This document shows positions 58,736 to 64,000 of a stretch of 64,000 nt of DNA, one piece after another. Made by a program: the position numbers and the translations under genes. The notes beneath the pieces were generated by a model, which made no database searches, was not told the origin of the DNA, and saw nothing but the letters and a program-made list of their open reading frames with translations. Numbering within the stretch: the first letter of the stretch is position 1; each line of letters begins with the position of its first letter. The DNA comes from Myxococcales bacterium (GTDB taxonomy: Bacteria > Myxococcota_A > Polyangia > Polyangiales > Polyangiaceae), in assembly GCA_016794345.1 (NCBI GenBank), contig JAEUKE010000066.1:49816-113815 (forward strand). The letters are read 5' to 3'.

Positions 58736-61006
58736 ATGGCCGACAAGACGAGACACGCCGTGGGGGTCAGCGTCCCCCGTGTGGACGGCGCGCCAAAGGT
58801 CCTCGGGACCGCGCAGTACGTGGACGACATCCCGCCCCGCCACGGGGAGCTGTTCGGGGCGACCGTCCGCAGCCCGGTCGCCCGGGGCCGGCTGCGCTCG
58901 GTGCGGTTCGACCCCAGCTTCGACTGGTCCGATGTGACGGTCGTGTCCGCCAAGGACGTGCCGCACAACCGCGTGGCCCTCATCGCGGACGACCAGCCCG
59001 TGCTCGCCGACGACGTGGTCAACCACGTCTACGAGCCGGTCGTCCTCCTGGCCTGCGCGGACAGACAGAAGCTCGCGCGGGCCAAGCGCGCCGTGTCGCT
59101 CGACATCGACCCGCTCGAGCCGGTCTTCGACGCGGGGCGCTCCCTCGCGGGTGACGTCGTGGTGTGGCGTGCGCCCGACGGCTTCGGCGAGCCCGGCACG
59201 AACGTGATGAAGCGCTACCTCATCACGAAGGGCGCCGACGCCATCGACGACGAGATCGCGCGGTGTGCGGTGGTGACGCGCGGCGTCTACTCCAGCCACC
59301 ACCAGGAGCAGCTCTACATCGAGACCCAAGGGGTCATCGCCTGGTGGGACGAGGCGGGGCTCCACGTCATCGGGAGCATCCAGTGCCCGTATTACGTGCA
59401 CAAGGCGCTCCTCAAGACGTTCGACCTCACGGCGGAGCGCGCGCTCGTCACACAAGCGGTGACCGGCGGCGGGTTCGGCGGGAAAGAGGAGTACCCCTCG
59501 GTCATCGCCCTGCACGCCGCGCTCCTCGCCAAGAGGTCGGGCCGGCCGGTGCGTTTGATCTACGACCGCGCCGAGGACATCGAGGCGACGACCAAGCGCC
59601 ACCCCTGCCAGGTGGAGATCGTCTCCGGCAGCGACGCGGACGGCACGCTGCGAGCCGTGAAGATGCGCGTCGTGATGGACGCGGGCGCCTACGTGACCCT
59701 CACGCCGGTGGTCCTCTCGCGCGGCGTGCTCCACGCGGCCGGCGCGTACCGCTGGCCGAACGTCCGCATCGAGGGCATCGCCGTCGCGACGAACACGCCG
59801 CCCAACGGCGCCTTCCGCGGCTTCGGCGCCCCCCAGACGATCTGGGCCATCGAGCGGCACCTCGACGCCATCGCGCGGCAGCTCTCGGTCGACCCCATCG
59901 CGCTTCGGCGAAAGAACATCCTCGTGGAGGGGGATACGACCGCCACCGGGCAGGTCCTTCGGACGAGCGTCGCCGGCCAGGAGTGTCTGGAGACGGCGCT
60001 CGCGGCGAGCGACTACTTCGCGCGGCGCGCGGAGATCGAGAAGATCAACGCCGAGCGCCGCGCTCGCGGCGAGCGCAAGGCGCTGGGGCTCGGCCTCAGC
60101 GTGTTCATGCACGGCGCAGGCTTCACGGGGTCCGGCGAGCGGTACCTCAAGGGCAAGGTCGCGGTCGATCTCCTCGCCGGAGGCAGGCTGCGCATCCGCA
60201 CCGCGTCGACCGACATCGGGCAGGGCACCGAGACGGTGTTTCGCCAGCTCGCGGCGGACGCCGCCGGCGTCGCCCTGGAGGATGTCGATTTCGCCGTCCC
60301 GAGCACGGCTGTCGTCCCCGACTCGGGGCCGACGGTCGCCTCGCGCACCGTCATGGTGGTCGGCTCGATAGTCGAGGCCGCCGCGCGCGAGGTGGGGGCG
60401 CGGGTGAAGGCCGAGAGGGAGGCGAGCGGCGGATCGTTCGCCGAGGCGGCCGACAGGCTGCTCGCCCGCGGCGACATCTCGGTGCTGCTCCAATACGAGC
60501 CGCCCGGCTACGTCCAGTGGGACGACACGACGTACAAGGGCGACGCGTACCCGTGCTTCGGCTGGATGTGCGACGTGGCCGAGGTGGAGGTCGATCTCGA
60601 CACGCTCGAGACCACGGTGCCGCGCTTCTTCATCGCGGGCGACGTGGGCAAGGCCATCAACCCCACCATGTGCAAGGGCCAGCTCGAAGGCGGGACGCTC
60701 CAGGCCATCGGCTGGGCCCTCTGGGAAGAGGTCGTCTGGAAAGACGGCCACATCAAGAACCCTCGAATGACGAACTACATCGTTCCTACCGCGCTCGACG
60801 CCCCTCCCTTCGAGACCACGCTCGTCGAGTGCCCGTTCCCCTTCGGTCCCGGCGGCGGTGCCAAGGGCATCGGCGAGCTCCCGATGGACGGCGGTGCGCC
60901 CGCCATTGCCGCGGCTGTCGAGCACGCGACCGGAATCAGCATGACCCACCTGCCTCTCACGCCCGAGCGCCTCTTCGCCGCCGCTTCCCAGGGAGGTGCA
61001 GAATGA
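58736..61006 (+). CDS. xanthine-dehydrogenase-family molybdopterin subunit
   Basis: 756 residues from ATG 58736. It is the large Moco-binding subunit of a hydroxylase: VPRVDGAPKVLGTAQYVDD at the N-terminus, GGGFGGKE, GAFRGFGAPQ (Arg of the substrate site in the xanthine-dehydrogenase type, not the CoxL AYRCSFR loop) and the catalytic Glu motif GGGAKGIGELP. Substrate cannot be read. The order large subunit, [2Fe-2S] subunit, FAD subunit is unusual, since FAD or FeS genes often come first. It overlaps the next gene by 4 nt. Confidence 0.92.
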   Translation: MADKTRHAVGVSVPRVDGAPKVLGTAQYVDDIPPRHGELFGATVRSPVARGRLRSVRFDPSFDWSDVTVVSAKDVPHNRVALIADDQPVLADDVVNHVYEPVVLLACADRQKLARAKRAVSLDIDPLEPVFDAGRSLAGDVVVWRAPDGFGEPGTNVMKRYLITKGADAIDDEIARCAVVTRGVYSSHHQEQLYIETQGVIAWWDEAGLHVIGSIQCPYYVHKALLKTFDLTAERALVTQAVTGGGFGGKEEYPSVIALHAALLAKRSGRPVRLIYDRAEDIEATTKRHPCQVEIVSGSDADGTLRAVKMRVVMDAGAYVTLTPVVLSRGVLHAAGAYRWPNVRIEGIAVATNTPPNGAFRGFGAPQTIWAIERHLDAIARQLSVDPIALRRKNILVEGDTTATGQVLRTSVAGQECLETALAASDYFARRAEIEKINAERRARGERKALGLGLSVFMHGAGFTGSGERYLKGKVAVDLLAGGRLRIRTASTDIGQGTETVFRQLAADAAGVALEDVDFAVPSTAVVPDSGPTVASRTVMVVGSIVEAAAREVGARVKAEREASGGSFAEAADRLLARGDISVLLQYEPPGYVQWDDTTYKGDAYPCFGWMCDVAEVEVDLDTLETTVPRFFIAGDVGKAINPTMCKGQLEGGTLQAIGWALWEEVVWKDGHIKNPRMTNYIVPTALDAPPFETTLVECPFPFGPGGGAKGIGELPMDGGAPAIAAAVEHATGISMTHLPLTPERLFAAASQGGAE

Positions 61007-61482
61007 AGATCGCGCTCACCATCAACGGGACGAAGCGCGAGGTCGATCTCCCTCCGATGATGCGCCTGCTCGACGCCCTGCGGACCGAGCTGGGCCTGCC
61101 CGGTTCGAAGGAGGGGTGCGGGGAAGGCGAGTGCGGCGCTTGCACGATCCTCCTCGACGGCGAGCCCGTCAACGCCTGCCTGGTCGCGGTCGCCCAATGC
61201 GTCGGCCGGGAGATCACCACGGTGGAGGGGCTCGCGCCGGGCGCCGATCACCTGCTCCCGATCCAGCAGACCTTCATCACCGAGGGCGGCGCGCAGTGCG
61301 GCATCTGCACGCCGGGGATGCTCGTCGCGGCAGAGGCGCTCTTGCGTCGCAGACCCGACCCGACGGAGGGCGAGATTCGCGAGGCGCTCGCCGGCAACAT
61401 CTGTCGCTGCACGGGCTACCAACGAATCGTCGAGAGCGTGCGCGCCGCCGCCGCGCTCCGCAAGCAAGGCGGTGCGCCGTGA
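61003..61482 (+). CDS. [2Fe-2S] subunit of xanthine-dehydrogenase-family enzyme
   Basis: 159 residues. The first cluster is in KEGCGEGECGACTILLDG with a fourth Cys in VNACLVAV, and the second in GGAQCGICTPGMLVAAEALL and LAGNICRCTGYQRIVESV. It transfers electrons from the Moco to FAD. GGAGG lies 8 nt before ATG 61003, and it overlaps the FAD-subunit gene by 4 nt. Confidence 0.95.
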   Translation: MKIALTINGTKREVDLPPMMRLLDALRTELGLPGSKEGCGEGECGACTILLDGEPVNACLVAVAQCVGREITTVEGLAPGADHLLPIQQTFITEGGAQCGICTPGMLVAAEALLRRRPDPTEGEIREALAGNICRCTGYQRIVESVRAAAALRKQGGAP

Positions 61483-62390
61483 CGATCGCCGACCTTCGTT
61501 CGATCCGATATGGCCGGGTGCCGACGCTCGCCGCCCTGGCGGAGGCCGTGCACGAGATGGTCGCCGGAGGCCGCACGCCGGTCCTGCTCGCTGGCGGGAC
61601 GGACTGGCTCGTCGAGCAAGAGCTGCGCGCACCGCTCGCCTCCCTCTCGGAGGACGACGTCCCCTTCGTGATCGACATCTCGACGATGGCGGAGCTCAAG
61701 GAAATCTCGGTGCGCGGCAGCGTGCTCCGGATCGGCGCGGCCGCCACCTACCTGGAGATCCGGCGGCACCCGGTCGTCCTCGAGAAGGCGCCGATGCTCG
61801 ACGCCATGGCGCGCGACGTCGGCGCCATCCAGATCCAGGCGCGCGGCACGCTGGGCGGGAACCTGGCGACGGCCTCGCCCGCGGCGGACGGGGTCGCCGC
61901 GCTCGCCGCCTACGACGCTGTCATCGTCGTCCGCAGCGTGCGGGGCGAGCGGCGCATCCCGTTCACCGAGCTGCAGACCGGTTACAAGGCGAGCAGCCGG
62001 GCGCCGGACGAGATCGTCGTGGCGGTCGAGCTCCCCCTCGATCCGAACGCGGTCGCCTACTGGCGCAAGGTGGGCACACGCCGCGCCCAGGCCATCTCCA
62101 AGGTCGCGCTGGCGGGGCTGGCGGTCGTAGAGGGTGGGCAGATCACCCGCTGTGGGCTCGGCATGGCCTCGGTCGCGCCCGTGACGGCGTTGCTCCCGCG
62201 GACGCGCGAGCTGTTTTTGTCCACACGCCTCGCGTCGCTGGACGACGCTGCCATCGACAAGGCGGTCGAGGCGGACATCGCGCCGATCGACGATGTGCGC
62301 TCCACACGGGGATATCGTCTGCACGTGGCGAAGGTCCTGGTGCGTGAGTTCGCCCAGACGGTCGCGCGTCTCGCAAAAGAGAAAAAATAA
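61479..62390 (+). CDS. FAD-binding subunit of xanthine-dehydrogenase-family enzyme
   Basis: 303 residues from GTG 61479. FAD-binding blocks are VLLAGGTDWLVEQELRA and AIQIQARGTLGGNLATASPAADG, followed by the CO dehydrogenase-flavoprotein C-terminal region (YWRKVGTRRAQAISKVALAG). It passes electrons to an acceptor. Third gene of the hydroxylase operon, coupled by GTGA overlap. XdhC and the MobA-like protein at 50945-52557 are probably its maturation partners. Confidence 0.94.
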   Translation: MTIADLRSIRYGRVPTLAALAEAVHEMVAGGRTPVLLAGGTDWLVEQELRAPLASLSEDDVPFVIDISTMAELKEISVRGSVLRIGAAATYLEIRRHPVVLEKAPMLDAMARDVGAIQIQARGTLGGNLATASPAADGVAALAAYDAVIVVRSVRGERRIPFTELQTGYKASSRAPDEIVVAVELPLDPNAVAYWRKVGTRRAQAISKVALAGLAVVEGGQITRCGLGMASVAPVTALLPRTRELFLSTRLASLDDAAIDKAVEADIAPIDDVRSTRGYRLHVAKVLVREFAQTVARLAKEKK

Positions 62391-62428
62391 AGTGAAGTCG
62401 GACCAGGCACCCGGCCACTCATGAGGGG

Positions 62429-63466
62429 ATGGTCCGCGTTTGGCTGGCGGTGTTGCTGGTCGTGTCGTCGGTTGTCGGCGGCGGCACGGCCTGGGCCCAG
62501 CCCCAGCCCCCCCAGCCGCCCATCGCGAGGCTCTCGGTCCATCGCTCGGCCGGGGCGGACTCGTGCCCGGACGCAGACGAGCTGAAGGCGCAGGTCGAGG
62601 CGCTCGCCGGCGAGCCGATCCTCTCCCGTGACGGCGAGCCGGAGCTCGAGCTCCGCGTCCGGATCACCAGCGCCAAGGAGGGCTTCCGCGCCGAGGTGAC
62701 AGCCCGTGGCGCACGGTCGGGCAAGCGCGCGCTCGAGGACTCGGGGCCCGGCTGCGACGGGCTGGGCCGCGGGCTCGCCGTCATCCTCGCCCTCATGCTC
62801 GACGCGCCTCTCGGCGCGCGGCCCGCGCCCCCGCCGACCGACACCGGGCGTCCGAGACCGCCGCTCACGAGCCCAGGGCCTCTGTACGTGTTGCCGGAGG
62901 TGCCGATCGTGCCGGAGGAGAAGCCCGCAGCTCGCTTTCCTCCGCTCATGGGCTCCATTGGTCCCGCGTACGTGACCGGCATCGTCCCGAGCGACGCGGC
63001 CGCGATGGTGCTCGCCTTCGAGGGGTATCTGCCGCTCGTGAGCTTCGGAGCCTCGGTTGTGTGGATCCCTCAGGACACGCGCGACGTCGAGCAGACCGAG
63101 GCGACCTACACCTATGTTGGAGCGCGGACACGAGCCTGCGCGAGGCAGCCGGATCTGGAGCAATATGGTCTCGCGGCCTGCTTGCGCTTCGGAGCGGGAT
63201 TGAGATCGGCAGAGCTGACCGACAAGAACGACGAGGTGCTCGACGAAATCGACGGTGCCTACGTGGCCTTTGGCGGGGAGCTGGAGATCAGCCGGCGAAT
63301 CGTGGGACCATTCGGTGTCTACGCAGATCTGGGGTTGGACGTGGCGGTCGTGCAGGACGAGCTGGCGCTGGCATCGGGCGACATCCGCTTGGCGCCGGAC
63401 GAGCTCGGCATCTCGTTCGACTCGGGCGTTGGGATCCGGTTCTGGCTGCAGCCGGAGAAGGAGTAG
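62429..63466 (+). CDS. exported protein, putative outer-membrane beta-barrel
   Basis: 345 residues from ATG 62429 with GGGG before it. The signal peptide ends near WAQPQ. The N-terminal 115 residues (RLSVHRSAGADSCPDADELK, QVEALAGEP, LELRVRITSAKEG) form a small domain often seen before beta-barrels in Polyangiales. After a Pro-rich linker, residues 180-345 have alternating strands (GPAYVTGIVPSDAAAMVLAF, ELEISRRIVGPFGVYADLGL) and end SFDSGVGIRFWLQPEKE, consistent with a small barrel. Function unknown. Confidence 0.7.
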   Translation: MVRVWLAVLLVVSSVVGGGTAWAQPQPPQPPIARLSVHRSAGADSCPDADELKAQVEALAGEPILSRDGEPELELRVRITSAKEGFRAEVTARGARSGKRALEDSGPGCDGLGRGLAVILALMLDAPLGARPAPPPTDTGRPRPPLTSPGPLYVLPEVPIVPEEKPAARFPPLMGSIGPAYVTGIVPSDAAAMVLAFEGYLPLVSFGASVVWIPQDTRDVEQTEATYTYVGARTRACARQPDLEQYGLAACLRFGAGLRSAELTDKNDEVLDEIDGAYVAFGGELEISRRIVGPFGVYADLGLDVAVVQDELALASGDIRLAPDELGISFDSGVGIRFWLQPEKE

Positions 63467-63505
63467 ACGCGGGGGTCGCTCGGGCGGGGCGCGGGGGTCG
63501 CTCGG

Positions 63506-63529
63506 GCGGGGAGGGGTTGGCCCTTCTCC
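63506..63529. repeat. inverted copy of the repeat core
   Basis: The string GAGGGGTTGGCCCTTCTCC (63511-63529) is the reverse complement of GGAGAAGGGCCAACCCCTC, found inside both 120-bp units (63644 and 63764). Together they could form long hairpins. A 22-bp direct duplication rich in GGGGTCGCTCGGGCGGG (about 63471-63510) lies just before. Confidence 0.75.
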
Positions 63530-63570
63530 TTCGCTCCGTCTCGCCGGTCCCTCCGGCGCATAGGGCTCGG

Positions 63571-63859
63571 CGGCCTGCCACGGCCGCCGAGAGCCAAGCC
63601 CGAAGGGTATGGAGCTGCCTTCGGGACATACTCACTCCGCTTCGGAGAAGGGCCAACCCCTCCCGCCCTCGCTTTCGCGAACCAATGGTGCGGCCTGCCA
63701 CGGCCGCCGAGAGCCAAGCCCGGAGGGTATGGAGCTGCCTTCGGGACATACTCACTGCGCTGCGGAGAAGGGCCAACCCCTCCCACCCTCGCTTTCGCGA
63801 ACCAATGGCGCGGCCTGCCACGGCCGCCGAGAGCCAAGCCCGAAGGGTATGGAGCTGCC
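63571..63859. repeat. 120-bp tandem repeat, 2.4 copies
   Basis: Units 63571-63690 and 63691-63810 are 120 bp each and differ at about six positions; a third, partial unit (63811-63859, about 49 bp) ends next to a new start codon. Each unit begins CGGCCTGCCACGGCCGCCG. Unit length is a multiple of 3, so frames pass through on both strands, but codon use there is not like real genes here. The 396-bp stretch 63467-63862 holds no other gene. Confidence 0.9.
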
Positions 63860-63862
63860 ACC

Positions 63863-64000
63863 ATGACGCTGCAGGAAGGGATCTACTGGGACAGCGGGCA
63901 GACGCCAGGCCGGTGCGCGGCGTTTCTCTTCTTGCGCGCACCGGCCGGCGCAGCGGCGTCCGCCGTGGGGCAGACCCTGCGCGACGTCTTCGTCGCGCTG
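63863..64000 (+). CDS. start of an unidentified protein (cut by window end)
   Basis: ATG 63863 opens a frame that runs to the end of the window (46 codons): MTLQEGIYWDSGQTPGR, then CAAFLFLRAPAGAAASAVG. GGAG 8 nt upstream lies in the last repeat copy. Too little to recognise. Confidence 0.4.
   Translation, partial: MTLQEGIYWDSGQTPGRCAAFLFLRAPAGAAASAVGQTLRDVFVAL

Noticed and set aside
58337..60949. 870-codon open frame on the minus strand
   Set aside because: It is antisense to the kinase start and the molybdopterin subunit, both with clear family motifs; its translation is Arg/Ala/Val/Asp-rich without domains, as usual in GC-rich shadow frames.
63571..63859. CRISPR-like array
   Set aside because: Units are 120 bp with almost no unique spacer part; whole units are repeated, no cas genes.
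63609..63866. 85-codon frame inside the 120-bp repeat
   Set aside because: It is made only of repeat sequence and has no ribosome site or domain; the real start is probably ATG 63863 in another frame.

Overview
The window is about 68-70 % G+C by eye and carries a myxobacterial gene set, which points to Myxococcota, probably a Polyangiales-type genome. This is inferred from gene content, not from a marker gene. The signs are a secreted DUF1552/DUF1592 pair, several Cys-rich lipoproteins with Gly/Ser/Thr-rich linkers after the lipobox, PEGA-domain proteins, a membrane Ser/Thr kinase plus a kinase remnant, an ECF sigma operon and frequent 4-nt start/stop overlaps. No rRNA, tRNA, insertion sequence or CRISPR array was seen.

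Layout. 1-3007: DUF1552 (cut by the window edge) and DUF1592 secreted proteins. 3267-6532: RibD-type deaminase, SulP transporter with beta-carbonic anhydrase, and a small exported protein. 6820-13031: CBS/DUF2267 protein, lipoprotein, then a compact operon of a PQQ-propeller lipoprotein, an ExbB/MotA-like channel and two ExbD-like proteins, followed by a PH-like protein. 13092-18279 (minus strand): ECF sigma operon, then methyltransferase, CbiX, Cys-rich lipoprotein and metallophosphatase. 18367-19051: a short class-I release-factor homologue interrupted by an in-frame TGA in a CTT-TGA context identical to the RF2 recoding site. 19190-23105: Cys-rich lipoprotein, then ArsR, SRPBCC and a UvrA-like ABC ATPase with a readable promoter/operator. 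23112-26691: TonB receptor operon. 26789-33210: seven minus-strand genes (DUF2461, DeoC, hydrolase, archaemetzincin lipoprotein, YkgJ-type protein, TerB-like protein, 5'-3' exonuclease).

33405-41360 is one long cbb3 oxidase locus: ccoI, ccoS, fused ccoNO, ccoQ, one-heme ccoP, ccoG and a TauE/SafE-type membrane protein. It encodes the oxidase, its copper supply and its assembly. 41379-43266 (minus) is a PEGA protein, a 48-residue lipoprotein and NudC, all translationally coupled. It is divergent from a stand-alone BREX-type ATPase. 45749-50905 holds a plant-type glutamate-cysteine ligase, an N-lobe-less pseudokinase and a HEAT/methyltransferase protein. 50945-54919 is an XdhC, MobA-like, NhaA-TrkA_C, lysoplasmalogenase operon. 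XdhC and the MobA-like protein probably serve the three-subunit molybdenum hydroxylase at 58736-62390. Between them lie an acyltransferase-like protein, a GEMM-I (cyclic-dinucleotide) riboswitch with a Sel1-repeat lipoprotein, and a Ser/Thr kinase. The right edge has a 120-bp tandem repeat and a gene cut by the window end.

Main points for follow-up are the putative programmed frameshift in the release-factor homologue, the propeller/ExbB/ExbD/ExbD operon, the GEMM riboswitch, a recurrent TAGNNT box 6-10 nt before start codons that suggests leaderless transcripts, and the NhaA-TrkA_C fusion.
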